From the NCBI RefSeq assembly GCF_000002865.3, contig NW_001865050.1, positions 920,762 through 984,761 of the forward strand: 64,000 nt of DNA. Direction: 5' to 3'. Below the pieces are notes generated by a model, which worked only from the letters and a program-made list of their open reading frames with translations, was not told the DNA's origin and did not search any database. Of this stretch, positions 45,993 to 59,128 are shown in pieces. The DNA is from Monosiga brevicollis MX1 (taxonomy: Eukaryota > Opisthokonta > Choanoflagellata > Craspedida > Salpingoecidae). The first letter of the stretch is position 1; each line of letters starts with the position of its first letter. Made by a program: the position numbers and the translations under genes.

Positions 45993-48900
45993 TTACTCCT
46001 CATCAGGGTCATAGGCGAGGATGGGCGCCAGCCAGCGCTCAACGGTCTCAACCTCTTGCCCCTTGCGCTCAGCATAGTCAACGACTTGCTCGCGCGTGAT
46101 CTTGCCCACGGCAAAATACTCTGACTTGGGGTGAGCAAAGAACAGGCCCGACACCGAGGCGGCGGGCATCATCGAGAAAGACTCGGTCAAGCTCATGGCG
46201 GCGCGTGCCTGAATAAGTGGAAAGGGCATAAAAAGAATGAGAGACCGAGACGGGGAATAAGGTCACGGCAAGAAGCCCATGACAGACACAGCAAAAGCAC
46301 AAACAGACACAAGAAGTAGGGGACAGGATAGGCCCCCGAAACACCATCAATGAGAGAAGACAAAGCAGGAAAAAGGAGAAAAAATAAAATCAAATAGGAG
46401 GCAAAACAAAACAAAACAAAACAACACGAAATGACGCTGAACAACGCATGCCAGGATGACTAGCAATTCACCTCGGCATCCAAAAGCTTCCAGTACGTGG
46501 CCTTTTCGGTGTGATCAGGCTGGGTAGGGTAGCCAGGTGCGGGACGGATGCCATCGTACTTGAGCTATCATTGAGTAGAATAAGCGAGGCGGTCGTGGAT
46601 CGTGAGAGTCGACATCAAAACAAATTGGGACAAGGGTGGAAAAGGCCACGCCGACATTGTGGACGCACCTGGTGAAGCTCACGACTGTTGAAGCTCTCAT
46701 CCTTGGCATAACCCCAGTACTCGCGGCGGACATCCTCATGCAACATCTCCGCAAATGCCTCTGAAAGCACACACGCCAGACCCGGGCGATGCCGCACATG
46801 AGATGATGTTAGACTGCGCAATAAGACCACGCGAGGACACACGGCGCAGCGAGCGTCTCGACCAACCGGCGAGGCGATCAGCCAGAGCCTTGACCATGAT
46901 GTTGTTGTAGTCATCGTGGTCAGCCAGGAACTTGTTGGCCAGCTCATCAGCGCCAATTCCACAGTTGACGGCAAAAAGGCCCACGTAGTCCGGGATGCCC
47001 GATTCCTTGGGTGCAACAAAGTCGGACTGGCAAAAATAGGCATCGCTCTTGTCCATCTTCTCGGCTTGCTGACGCAGACCAAAAAGCGTGGCCGTGGGCT
47101 CGGTGCGGGTGTCGTCGGCGTAAATTTCAATGTCATCGTGGTTGACCGTGTTGGCCGGGAAGATACCAAAAACACCCTGGGGAAACAAGTCGGCAGTGAC
47201 ACAACAAAAGAGGGTGAGTAATGGCCGGGATGCAAGAAAAGCACACACCAAACCGGGTGCTATTTGCCTGCCTGCCTGTCAGCCTGTCAGCCTGTCAGCC
47301 TGTCAGCCTGCCTGCCTGTCTGTGTCTGTCTCAACGGCACCGCCCACCCGCTGCCTTCTACTCTTGCAATCCGATTCGCTTCACATAAACGTACCTTGCC
47401 GCGGATGAGCTTTTCGTCGATAATGCGGCGCAAGAGAGCCTGGCCGTCGGCAAAGACACGCTGCGCCTCCTCGCCCACGTGGGCATCGTCAAAGATCTTA
47501 GGGTAGTTGCGGTTAGGGTACTTGCCACGGAGCTGCCACACCTCAAAGAAGGGTTTCCAGTCAATGTACTTGACCACGCGCTCAAGATCCACGTCCTCAA
47601 TGACCTTGAGGCCAGTCATGTTAGGCTTGGCGGGCGCCTCGGCAGCCCAATCGATAACGCAGCGGCGCTCACGGGCATCGGCCAGGGAGACATAGGTACG
47701 GTCGGCCAGGGAGTCAAGGTACTCCTCGCGAATTTCGTCGTACTCGTCCTTGATGTCCTCGATATACTCCTCGCGGTTCTTCTTGTCGAGAACCGAGGAG
47801 ACGGTGACAACAGAGCGGGAGGCATCAAGCACGTGGATGACTGGCTGTTGGTACTTTGGGGCAATCTTGACGGCGGTGTGCATCTTAGAGGTGGTGGCTC
47901 CACCAATGAGCAGGGGAATGTCGAGACCGGTGCGCTGCATTTCCTTGGCCACGAAGATCATCTCGTCGAGGGAGGGTGTAATGAGGCCGGAGAGACCCAG
48001 CACATCGGCCTTGTGTTCACGACAGGCGTCGAGGATCTTGTTGGCGGGGACCATGACGCCAAGATCAACAACCTTGTAGTTGTTGCAGCCCAGCACGACG
48101 GCCACGATGTTCTTGCCAATGTCGTGGACGTCGCCCTTGACAGTGGCAATGACCATGGTGCCGTTGTACATGTCCGAGACATCGGCCGTGTTGGGGTCAA
48201 TGCCCTGCTCGCGAAAGGCAGCATCGCGCTCGGCCTCCATAAAGGGGATCAGGTGGGCAACAGCGCGCTTCATGACACGGGCTGACTTGATGACCTGGGG
48301 CAGGAACATCTTGCCGGCGCCAAAGAGATCGCCGACGATGGACATGCCAGCCATGAGGGGCCCCTCAATCACGTTTAAGGGTTTGGGGTAGAGGGTAGTG
48401 TTGAGACGGGCCTCCTCGGTGTCCTCGACGACAAACTTGTCAATGCCCTTGACCAGGCTATGTTCGAGGCGCTTTTCCACGGGCAGGCTGCGCCACTCGT
48501 CGACCTTCTCGTCCTTTTTCACTTCGGCGGTCATGGACTGAGCAAAAGCCAACATCTTCTCGGTGGCGTCGGGGTCGCGGTTGAGGATGAGGTCCTCACA
48601 AAGCTTGACGAGCTTGGGATCAATCTCCGTGTAGATGGGCATAACGCCGGCATTGACAATACCAAAGTCCATGCCTTCCTTGATGGCATGGTACAGGAAG
48701 ACGGAGTGCATGCTCTCGCGCACGGCGTTCATGCCACGGAAGGCAAAGCTGAGATTGGAAACGCCGCCGCTAATGTGGGCGCCGGGGCAGCTCTCGCGGA
48801 TGGGGCGGATGCACTTGATAAAATTGACGCCGTAGTTGTCATGCTCCGCAATGCCAGTGCCGATGGTGAGGATGTTGGGGTCAAAGATGATGTCGTTGGG

Positions 48901-50771
48901 GTTGAAGCCCACCTCTTCAACGAGGATGCGGTAGGAGCGCTGGCAGATGCGGATCTTGCCATCAAGGTCAGCGGCCTGGCCGTCCTCGTCAAAGGCCATG
49001 ACGACGACGGCAGCGCCGTAGCGCTTGATAATGGAGGCCTTGTTCTTGAAATCGTCAACGCCTTCCTTGAGGCTGATTGAGTTGACGATGCATTTGCCCT
49101 GGACGCATTCAAGGCCGGCCTTGACGACGTCAAAGTTGGATGAATCGATGCAAAGGGGCACGCGAGAAATGTCAGGCTCTGAGGCAATGAGGTTGCAAAA
49201 GGTGGTCATGGCCTTGATGCCATCCAACATGCCATCGTCCATGTTGATGTCAATCACTTGGGCGCCGTTCTCAACCTGGCTCTTGGCGACGGCCAGAGCG
49301 TCATCGTACTTGTTCTCCTTGATTAGGCGGCAGAAGCGGGCCGAGCCGGCCACGTTACAACGCTCACCAATGTTAACAAAGTTGGTGTTCTCACCAATGA
49401 GAAAGGTTTCCAGGCCGCAGAGCAGCATCTCATTTGGATGGGGCTTGGGTGGTCGGGGCCGAGGCGAGAACTTGCTGCACTTTTGCACGATGGATGCAAT
49501 GTGCTCGGGCATGGTTCCACAGCAGCCACCTACACATGGGGAGGGTTCGAAGGGGAAGGGTAAGGGGGGGATTGGGCGGGTTTGAAGGTGTCAGGTTTTT
49601 TGGGGTGTGCTTGAAGTTATCAAAGGGGGAGGAAAAGGAGGAGAACGAGGAGGAGGAGAAGGAGGCAGGTTGATGGTTTGACCCGGGTGCAAAGGATAAC
49701 GAACCGACAATGTTCAGGAGACCATCACGGGCAAAGGCCTCGACATGACTACCAGTGATCTCAGGCGTCTCGTCATAACCGCCCATGGCATTGGGCAGGC
49801 CAGCGTTGGGGTAGCAGATGATGTAGGCGTCAGTGGCCTTGGCAATTTCTTCCAAGTGGGGTCGCATGTCTTCGGCACCCAGGGCGCAATTGAGGCCGAG
49901 GGCCAGGGGGTTGGCGTGACTGACGCTGACGGTGAAGGCATCTGGGGTTTGACCCGAGAGGGTACGACCGGAGCGATCCGTGATGGTGCCGGAAATGAGA
50001 AGGGGGAGGCGGGGGTAGCCTTCTTCAACAAGAGCGTCGATGGCAAAGAGGGCAGCCTTGGCGTTGGCAGTATCGAAGATGGTTTCCACGAGGAGAATGT
50101 CAACGCCGCCCTCGATGAGGGCGCGAATCTGTTGCGAGTAGGCCTTGACCAGCTCTGGGAAGGTGATGTTGCGCAGCTCGGGTTGCTCGACCGAGGGGGA
50201 GATGGAGAGGGTGCGGTTGGTGGGGCCTACGGCACCGGCCACGTATTTCTTGCCGAGGCCTTCGGCTTGAATTTCGTCGCAAGCCCGGCGGGCCACGCGG
50301 GCGGCCTCTATGTTGAGGCGTTCAACCAGGTGTTCCATGGCGTAGTCGGCCTGGGAGATGACGTTGGCGTTGAAGGTGTTCGTCTCGACAATGTCAGCCC
50401 CGGCACGGAGGTAGCGCTTGTGCAGCTCCACAATATCATCGGGCATGGTCAGCACGAGGACATCGTTGTTGCCCTGGAGGGGCTTGGGGTGGGACTTGAA
50501 CTCTTCACCTAAAAGTGGATTTCACGGGGCGCGGGCGGGCGAAGGGGCGAGAGGAGGTGATGATGACACTTGGTGCCAATCTTGGTGGCAAAAGGGAGAG
50601 AGGGGGCTGCCTACCTCGGAAGTTTTCTTCTTCAAGCTTGAGGGTCTGAATGAGCGTGCCCATGGCACCATCGAGAAACATGATGCGCTGCTGGAGAATG
50701 GCATCGAGCTCGGCCTTGATTTGTTCGCCGCGCTGTGCCATGTCTGCCGGGATGGAAGCTGCCGGCGCCAT
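45993..50771 (-). CDS. MTR: Cobalamin-dependent methionine synthase
   Basis: Transfers the methyl group of 5-methyl-THF to homocysteine through B12. All four modules are present. The homocysteine module starts [17 protein letters not shown], has [13 protein letters not shown] and [20 protein letters not shown], and carries zinc ligands in [14 protein letters not shown] and in [10 protein letters not shown], the latter split by an intron. The folate module has [20 protein letters not shown]. The B12 module has the histidine motif [20 protein letters not shown]. The reactivation (AdoMet-binding) module has [34 protein letters not shown] and [20 protein letters not shown]. The product ends [16 protein letters not shown] at 45993. 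Introns cluster in the 5' part and the C-terminal module. The large central exon runs from about 47396 to about 49528. No key motif is missing. Confidence 0.96.
47262..47325. repeat. GCCTGCCTGTCAGCCTGTCAG tandem run in a methionine synthase intron
   Basis: Short units (CTGC and CTGTCAGC) are repeated about four to five times in the intron just below the large central exon. Confidence 0.85.
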
Positions 50772-50984
50772 CGTTGCAGGTGGCGAAGGAAATTTGAGGC
50801 TGCTGATGGTCTACTAGAGCCGTTGGACGAGCCCGTGTCCAACAGATGCGTTCAAGCGCGAGATCGTCGTATCCAGCCTTTTCTGCAAGCCCGGCGACAG
50901 CAAAGGGCAACGTCGGAGTGAGCTGCCAAAGGCCAAGGACCTGTCAGATCAGAGCAAGCCGAGGATGCGGTTATGTCGTGTGTG

Positions 50985-50994
50985 TATGTGTGTG

Positions 50995-51050
<56 letters not shown>

Positions 51051-51116
51051 ACAAGATCGGCGATGGGCTTGGGGACTCCACCGTCACGTTTGAGGCACAA
51101 CGAAAGAGAGAGCGAG

Positions 51117-51169
<53 letters not shown>
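50985..51169. repeat. GT tract followed by GA tract
   Basis: GT run to 51048, about 55 nt of unique sequence, then a GA run from about 51105 to 51169. They lie 210-400 nt upstream of the methionine synthase start codon. Confidence 0.95.
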
Positions 51170-51170
<1 letters not shown>

Positions 51171-51609
51171 CGAGATAGGACGATGGCACGAGATGACGGG
51201 GCGAGAAGAAAATTTCGAGAAAAAAAAAAAAAAAGGTGTTAGGGGTTCAAAAGACGAGAAAAGACAAGGGCGGGCATGCACGGCAACGGCATGAGAGGTG
51301 GCATGCGACGAGACGGCCCCTGCCCGATGACCGGGCTGCCCTCGCTCGTTTGCCTTTTCAAAGCCTGCACTGCACGCTCTGGCAGGTGCTCCTTGTGTAC
51401 CGCGTGTAAAGGTGTGAGGAAGGGGGCTGGCCTGTCTCTGATGCGTGGGCTTGTGCGGACGTGGGCTGTACACACGGCCATGTGTTGTTGCTTCACGCAC
51501 GCGGTGATGGGACGGCACACTGCAACACGTCCAGTACCAGAAAACACCTCCGCGTCTCGGATCAACCGTCACACCTCAGATACCGTCAGCATGCGTCTGC
51601 GCGCTGCCG

Positions 51610-51838
51610 CCACTGAGAGAGAGATGAGAGAGATGAGAGAGATGAGAGAGTTTGAGAGAGTTTGAGAGAGAGAGAGAGAGAGAGAGTTTGAGAGAGAGAG
51701 TTTGAGAGAGAGAGAGAGAGAGTTTGAGAGAGAGAGTTTGAGAGAGAGAGAGAGAGAGATGAGAGAGACAGAGAGAGACAGAGAGACAGAGATAGAGAGA
51801 GACGAGTGAGAGAGAGAGAGAGAGAGAGAGAGGGATTT
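51610..51838. repeat. Interrupted GA minisatellite with TTTGAGAGAG units
   Basis: Alternating GAGAGA and TTTGAGAGAG blocks over about 230 nt. The higher-order pattern suggests repeated expansion of a 10-18-nt unit. Confidence 0.93.
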
Positions 51839-51947
51839 TTAGAGAGATTTAGAGAGGGTTTGGTACCTTCAGCTGTGATCGAAGAAATACACACACATAC
51901 AACTCTCTGACACATCAAAAGATGTCAACATATATGTGTCACACTAT

Positions 51948-51975
51948 GTCACACTTTCACAAAACAAAGTGTGAC
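51948..51975. other. Perfect 10-bp inverted repeat (hairpin)
   Basis: GTCACACTTT at 51948-51957 and AAAGTGTGAC at 51966-51975 enclose the 8-nt loop CACAAAAC. Further TGTCACAC-like copies precede it. It could be a regulator site or an RNA hairpin if transcribed; nothing else identifies it. Confidence 0.8.
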
Positions 51976-52717
51976 GTGTGTTAGATGTAGAGCAGCTGCG
52001 TTGGACTGCGCAGTCCTGAGCGTGGTGGCAGTGGCAGCGGCGAGGCAGGACCCAGTGGTAGTAGCGTGTGAGGGTTGTCGTCACATTTTTCTGGGACTCG
52101 ATGTCAAGCTGGGACAAGGCGGGGGCGCGGGGCGAGGCGACACCTCACAACACCTGTCTCGCACCACCGGTATCACATCCCCGTACATGTGTGTAGACAC
52201 ACGTGACCTGCTCCTGCTGCTGCTGCTGCTATGCACGCCAGCGACGGGTTTTGCTGTGCCACGTCGAACGCGGCTTGTGCGAATATCTGACAATCTGACA
52301 TTTGGAACAGATATCTGACATTTCGACATAAGTAATTTACTTTTAGACATGGTAAGTGGTAAGTGTAATCATTCCCACACTAGTCCGTGCATAGGACAAG
52401 GATGTGTCCTATTTTGCAAAGAACCTTCCTGAAGGAACAGAATCGGGTCAGGCAAAAAAAGGGGCATTGTTCATGTGTGACGATTCGCGTGGTCGGGTGT
52501 GGTAGCTCAGTAACCTAATTCTGTTTGAACGTGACTCTATGTGTGGCACAGGATGAAGCAGCGTATTGGACCCGTGGTGTGCCAGTGATCTCATCTCACA
52601 TCATCCATCCCGGCCGCTGCACACACATGCGTTTTGGGTGTGGCAGCAGCCCCGAGCAACACCCGCTTGAGGATGCCGTTTCATCGCTGTTCCATGCGAT
52701 CAGAGCTAAGCAAGGGA

Positions 52718-52748
<31 letters not shown>

Positions 52749-53511
52749 TGAAGTCGCCAGGGCCGTACGTACAGTTACCACAGCACACACACACACACGG
52801 TCTTCACACGCCACTCTCTCTATGATGATGACGGTGTGTGTGGTAGTGATATAGGCTGCTGATCTTTTGGGTATGACGAACGCTCTGTGCATGTGTGAAA
52901 GTGTTATCATTTATGTGTGGCGCTTTACGTGGAGATGCTACGTAAAATATGGTTTCACGTGTGATATCTTGACTTGTACGTATATGCGTTTATTCTCATA
53001 TGTGTGTGCACACATTAAAGAGAGAGAGAGAGAGAGGGGCGTGTTGTTCATTTTTTTTTTCTTGTCAAGGGTGTGCGAAGGTACGTCATGCGACATGTGT
53101 GAGGCAGCGACGCGACGCGATGCGATGCGATGCTGTGCGAGGCGATGCGATGCGATGCGGGGTGATGGTTCAGTGGCGCTGGGTTGATGTTGCTGCTTGC
53201 TTGTGGTCGGGTGCCGAGTGCCTGGGGTGTGTGTGTGTACGCCTGTGGTGGCGGTCACTGCCTAGCGGGAGGGTCTCGGTCTTGTTGGCCCAGCGCTTGC
53301 ACCACCCGTACAGTCTCAATTTGCCTGTGGCGCCCCCGCCCCCGTTGCTTGCACTCGATGTTGCAGGGACGGTCACGGACGCTTGGGCGCGGTGTGCCAA
53401 GCGGTGGTTGACTGCCGCAGTCGATAGTCCACTCCCCCCGCCTCAAACTCCCTCGGAAGGGCTCCATAGCATCATAATTTTTGTTTTCCTGGTTACGAGC
53501 CCAGTCTCGAC

Positions 53512-55814
53512 ATGGCCGTCGCCACAAACTTGCGTGCCCGCGAGCACGGCAAGGCATCCGCGGATCATGCAGTCACCCCGACCTCGGCCCCGGCCAGCAA
53601 GAAGGCTGCCCCTGAAGCCATGGAAATTGAGTTTGGTGGTCCCGTGGGTGCCGCCTTTCTCATCATCTGGTCACACTACATCCTCTTTTACTTTTGGTAT
53701 TGCCTCGAGGTTGGTCACCCAGGCCCTGCTCCCTTCAACTACCCACCGACCTGCCTCTGAGCTATCACCTCACTTCCTTGCTGGTTGCAGGCCAACAAGG
53801 GTCACTTGGTTCTTCCCACCTCCATGAGCGAGCTCCAGTTTCATCTCTCCAACTTTGCATCCCTCTTCTGGACGCAAGCCCTGCCAACCCAGCACACCCT
53901 CATCGTCTATGGTATCTTTGTCTTTAGCCAGGTAACTATCATCTGCCCAGCCACAACCCGATCCAAAACCAGCCATGCGTGCTTTGATACCATTTATATT
54001 GATTCAGCAAACCGCCCGCCGATCTTGGGGCCTTGGGTCTGCACATAACAGCGCATCGCCTGATCCTGCGTTCGCCTCGCCTGTGCCACCCCGCCTCTGC
54101 CACGCCCCCATTTCTAGCTCTTCTTGGCCATGCTCCTTCCGGGCATGCGCATCAAGGGCCGCCAATTACCCACCGGCGAGCGCCTCGATTATCTCTGCAA
54201 TGGCTTTGCCACCCTCTATGCCACCCTTGCCCTTGTCGCCACCCTCCACATCCTCGACATCTGGCGGCTAACCGATATCATGGACAATCTGGGCGCCTAT
54301 GTTTCCACCAGCATCATTGTGGGCAACTCTGTCGCTCTCTTCTGGTATGATGGCTTTCCCACTTGCCGTCGCAAACAACCTCCTTGTGTACATGCTCTCG
54401 CTCAAGCGCGTTTACCGGGCTTGCCTCTGCCCCTCCTCAGGTACTTGTATGCTCGGCTGATCGGCCCTGTGGGTCGCCTCTCCGGCAATGCCCTCTATGA
54501 TTTCTTCATGGGTGCCATCCTCAATCCTCGGGTGGGCATTGTTGATATCAAGATGGTGAGTCTCTTCATTCCTCGTGCTGCTCATCTACACCAACTACAG
54601 CATCAACAACGACATGCGCACAAACTAAAAACGGGGGAAAAAACAAAACAAAAAACAAACAAACAAACCGACGCTCCCGTCTTGCTCAAACCGCCTTGAC
54701 CTGCATCCATATTGACTCAGGTGGCCGAGTGCCGTTGGTCCTGGTTGACCCTCTTGCTGCTGACAAGCTCGGCCGCACTCAAGGAATACGAGCTGTACGG
54801 TGCCATCAGCCCCAACATGGCCCTCATGGTCTTGGCCCACTGGCTCTACTGTAATGCAACCCACAAGGGTGAGCACTACATTCCTGCCACCTGGGACATT
54901 TACCATGAACAAGTATGCCCTTGATCCTGCTTGACCTGTCCGCTTATCTGAGCTCGTGCCGAGCCTCAGTCTGACTCTGCAATACACTCTGCTTGCTCGT
55001 GCAGTTTGGATGGATGCTGGCCTTTTGGAACTGCACCGGTGTGCCGTTCATGTACTGCTTCCAATCCATCTTCCTCCTCAAGAACCACGGCCACCCCGGT
55101 CTGGCTTTCAGTTGGCCCTACATTACCTTCCTCTTTGCCCTCTTGCTGGCGGCGTACTTTGTGTTTGACACTGGAAACGGCCAAAAGAGCGCCTTCAAGC
55201 TTCCCAACCTTGAACGCCCCTACGTCTTCCCAAACCTTCCTTACACCATCCTCAAGAACCCCAAGATCTTGCACACCCCGCACGGCGACCTCTTGGTGGA
55301 TGGCTGGTACAAATACGCCCGCAAAGCCCAATGTAGGTCCATCTTCTCATCCTCCCCTTCTAAGCCACCGCTCAGGCAATTTCGCGCACTTTTTCTGCAG
55401 CTCACCTCGTATTGAATTCCTCGTATCCCATCCTAGACACGGCTGACATTGTAATGGCGCTCTGCTGGGGTCTGTCGTGCGGCTTTCTCAGCCTCACTCC
55501 TTACTTTTACGTGACCTTCTTCACGATCATGATCATTCATCGCCAAACCCGCGACGAGGCCCGCTGCTCCAAGAAATATGGCCAGTATTGGACTCAGTAC
55601 GTCGCTGCTGCGATCATACGCACTTTCAATTACCGCGCAACACACAACCGCATTGTCGCAAAGCAAACACAACTCGTAGACAACCACTTGCAAAGGTCAA
55701 AAAATGTTGTTTGCCACTCCGCGCGCTCACTTCCTCTTTGCTCTTCCTGCCTGACTACCAACTCCTAGATACAAAAAGATGGTGCCCGCCGTCTTTATTC
55801 CCGGTCTTTTTTAA
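53512..55814 (+). CDS. ERG4: ERG4-type sterol C-24(28) reductase
   Basis: Last step of ergosterol-type sterol synthesis in the ER membrane, using NADPH to reduce the 24(28) double bond. Starts MAVATNLRAREHGK; EFGGPVGAAFLIIWSHYILF gives the first span. Later exons give LLPGMRIKGRQLPTGERLDY, FFMGAILNPRVGIVDIKM, HYIPATWDIYHEQ joined to FGWMLAFWNCTGVPFMYC, AYFVFDTGNGQKSAF and PHGDLLVDGWYKYARK. The sterol-reductase signature IIHRQTRDEARCSKKYGQYW follows, and the tail is KKMVPAVFIPGLF with TAA at 55812-55814. The HYIPxTWDxxxE and LDGWY-like blocks fit yeast ERG4 better than DHCR7 or ERG24/TM7SF2 of the same family. About eight introns, mostly 80-150 nt. Confidence 0.92.
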
Positions 55815-56119
55815 ACACTCGGCTTGGGATTGATGTCGTGTCGCAAGCGCGACCCACGTCAAGGGTGTGCAAGCAAGCACCACTTCGTTAGGAATCAAGC
55901 ACTCAAAATTCAGAACAAAACGCAAAAAAAAAAAAAAAAAGCAAAACAGCCAAAAGCTAACAACAACATCAACAATCAGACAAAACCCGAAATCAGCCCA
56001 AGCGTCATACATGTGCTGGTAGCACATTTTCATTCAAGTGTGCCACCATGAGATATGTGGAAACGATACACTTGCTTTCTTCAAACATGAGCGCAGAGCC
56101 TTGTAAAGGCCACGTTGGA
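55815..56119. other. Convergent gap
   Basis: About 305 nt between the ends of ERG4 (+) and PRIM2 (-), with an A-run near 55924-55940. No gene is seen. Confidence 0.55.
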
Positions 56120-59100
56120 CTACATGTCGGCTGCAGCATCCATGGCTTCAACCAACTCATCGTCCATGAGTTCCTGACTCTGACCCGCACTGCTTGCTCC
56201 AACGGGGCTGTTAACCTGCTAGGGGCACACGTCAAGTAAAATGTGAGATGGGTACACACCAAAGCGAGCGGATGGGCCTGTCACAGGCGGTATATCTCAC
56301 CTCTGTATTTGATTGACCGCCTAGGAAAGTCGTCTTGTGCTCGCCGTTTGTCAAGATTTGACGGCTGTCGTCAAAGTATTGGTTGGGGTGCTGAATACTC
56401 ACGGTGTTGGGCTCGCACTAAATACACGCAAAGCAAGGCAGGGCAGGGTCAACATGAGTGTCGAGCACTTCCCGCACAGCAGCAAAAGAATCGGCTTTCC
56501 ACGTCTCCATGAACTTTTGGTTTCGTTTCAGGGATACTGTACGGTTCACATACGTTATGCGTGACCTCGAAATATCGGCCGCAGGCAATTTGATAGTGAT
56601 GCTCAGACACCAGCTTTGAAATCTACGCGTACAACAAGGGAGAGCATGTTTTTGAGCTACTGGCCGAGGCAAGTCTGATGCATCTTTTTTTTTTCCTTGG
56701 TCCGAAGAAAAACCAACCTCACTGATGGAGTTTGTGGGCACGCCGTAGGAATGCAGCTTCACACGCAAGTTCTCGGCATTGTAGTGCCTGAAAGGACAGC
56801 CATGGGCATCACCGGTACCGGGCTGTTCACCCATGATGATGCGCATGCAGCTGTACGGGGTGTAGTCGGCCCGCTTGCCCTCCTTGCCATAATTGTGGCG
56901 AATGTTGTATGCGTACTGCTTGTCAAACTACGGCACGAGGACACCGATCGACAAGCCTCGGGTTGAGCAAAACCTCATAAATGCAAGCACCGATCAAACA
57001 AAAACAAAAACAAAACAAAATAAAATTCAAGCTAGCAGCCGGACAACAGCCAAACCACTAAAGTAGAAGGTTCAACGTCAGCGAATGCCGCCCTCTGCAC
57101 AGAAAAGAGACACACCTTGTCTATGGACATGGCGCGCGAGAACTCGGTGCGCCAGAACAAAAGGGCATCTTCCAGTGATAGCCCAATACCCTTGAGGAAA
57201 AGACCGTACTGCATACGAGCGCCATGGCGCAAATGATGGGCCTCGGCCAACTTCTCCTGAGCGGTGCGCATGCAAAGGGGAAAGGACTGCTTTGCAAGGC
57301 TTGGAATGTCGGCTGGCGCGACTTGGCCGGCGCGGCCCGCAGCATCCACGCGATACTCATTGCCGAGGTATCGTTGGCTGCCAAAATCGCGAATATTCAC
57401 CCAAAATAGTGACAAATGAGCAGGAATATCAAGTGGGGTTTACACATTCTAGTAGCACTTGAAACCTAAAGCACAGCGCTGCCAAAGAGTTCCGCATACC
57501 TGAGTGAATTGAGCATGGGCAAGAGTCGCGAATCTTCCTCCAGGTCGGGGAGCGCTCGAGCGGTGGCGGCCAGAGAAGCCGAGAGTTGCAGACGAAAGGC
57601 GCCGACAATGATGGGGGTCATGTCTTCGCGAGGCACATAGACGTTGCCGTTGGAGATGTAATGTCTGCGTCCGCGCACGAGGTCGAGGGCTTGCTCAAAG
57701 GGTACCTGAATTCAACAGCAAAGTGCAAAGATCAGTTTCAAGGCCATTCTGGCGAAATGGCAGGAAGATGCGCACGGGGGATGGGTCAGGAAGACGGGCA
57801 TCGCGCGTGCCTTGAAGTACTCTGTATTCTTCACATTGCCCCCCAAGTCTCCTCCGAGTGCAGCACTGCGTAGAAAACGGTCGATGCTCATTTTTTCTGT
57901 TTCATCCACCTGCAAACGACAAAGAATCAGTCCTCACAGGCCTCAGGAGCGCCTGCAAAGGCTGTGTCTGTCCAGGTGTCGCAAGGTGTAGATGGCTGGC
58001 GCTTTGTAATCATTCACTGACCACCGTGTACTTGAGGTTCTGAAGCTCGAGCAAATGGGTAATATCGTTTGCTGATTGATTCTCCAGTCGATAGCTACAT
58101 CAATAACGACAGGAAAGAGTGGAGAGGGCAATGTCAACGACATGAAAGTTGGTTTGTTGGCCCGCTGTTTGGTTCCAGCGTCGAGGTGCGAGGCACACGA
58201 GGCGGTCAGGCGTACCGAAAGAGCTCACATTCCTGGGTGAGAAACCAGCGGCGGAGCTCCTCCCTGCATATAGGATCAAGACGCACACATCAGGGCAACC
58301 GGTCAGGCCCGGTGCGCCAGGACAAGTCAGCCATCTGAGAGTAAAGGACACACGTTCGACAGTAGGCAAGGCGCAGAATGAAGTGCGACACGTGATCGCG
58401 ACGACGAATTTCCAGCGGGTTGGCTGCATCCTGTACTCGCGGTCATGGGTGCGCACGCGCGAGGCATGTCGAGATTGCCAGTTTTTGTCAGACGTGGAAA
58501 CAACAGGAAACTGAGGGGCCAGCGCGGGTCAAGATCTGGACGGCCAGGGGAAAAACCAAGGCGGGGAGAGCGGGGAGAGCGGGGAGAGCGGGGAGAGTCT
58601 ACACACTATTAGCGGCAAGAAAACTTTGGTCTTTTCGCGCATCTGAGCGCTGAACTTGTCATCCCGCGTGGGAAAGCGAATTTTCACCAGCTCAACATCC
58701 TTCAACACTGGGTAGCGGGCATTGTGTGAGAGGCGAGGACATGTGAGGATGAGAAATGAGTTTGAGGCAGTCTTGGCTGCAGCAGAGGCGGGGTTCTAAG
58801 CTGCAGGCTGGGTTGCCTTGTGCACGCGCTGCGTACCCTTGAGACGCTCGACGGCCAGACGCTCAAACTCCTCAAGTGAGACCTCGTCCACGGGTGGGAG
58901 GGTGTAAAATTGGAGCTGATGAGGATAGAGGTCGGGGTCAATGTCTCGACCGGGGCCTGTCTCGCCATAACGGGCCGACTAGCAAGCCGGCCGGGCGCAT
59001 GAGAGGGCAAGCGAGAGTTTGAGAAGGGTGTGGACGTGGGATCAGGGCATCAGGTACGGTGCAGGAGCAGGGGATCGCACCGATTTGGAGCGCGAGGCCC

Positions 59101-59128
59101 GAGTCTTTCTGTCAACGTGAGTAGCCAT
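56120..59128 (-). CDS. PRIM2: DNA primase large subunit
   Basis: Regulatory iron-sulphur subunit of the pol alpha-primase complex. Exon 1 (ATG at 59128) gives MATHVDRKTRASRSKS. It joins to SARYGETGPGRDIDPDLYPH, then QLQFYTLPPVDEVSLEEFER. The C-terminal domain has SFPLCMRTAQEKLAEAHHLR, then HGARMQYGLFLKGIGLSLED. Later come SCMRIIMGEQPGTGDAHGCP with FRHYNAENLR, and HHYQIACGRYFEVTHN. The four cysteines expected to ligate the 4Fe-4S cluster (in PLCMR, SCMRI, HGCPF, IACGR) are all visible. The protein ends DDELVEAMDAAADM, with TAG read at 56122-56120. About ten introns, one holding a 9-bp tandem repeat at 58562-58597. No damage is seen in key residues. Confidence 0.93.
58562..58597. repeat. 9-bp tandem repeat in a PRIM2 intron
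   Basis: Four copies of CGGGGAGAG, read directly. Confidence 0.88.

Larger units (their letters stand above)
50772..53511. other. Divergent, simple-repeat-rich region
   Basis: About 2.7 kb between the start codons of methionine synthase and ERG4. It holds a GT tract (about 50985-51048), GA tracts (about 51105-51169 and 51610-51838), a CCTG tract (about 52718-52749), a GCGAT-type pentamer run (about 53106-53160), and a perfect hairpin at 51948-51975. Part of it (about 52280-52520) is A+T-richer. No coding gene is recognised. The long open frames are artefacts of the repeats. Confidence 0.55.

Noticed and set aside
47479-50512. Long plus-strand open frames (268 and 255 codons) opposite methionine synthase
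   Set aside because: They are antisense shadows of a GC-rich coding exon. They lack known domains, and the minus frame is unmistakably methionine synthase.
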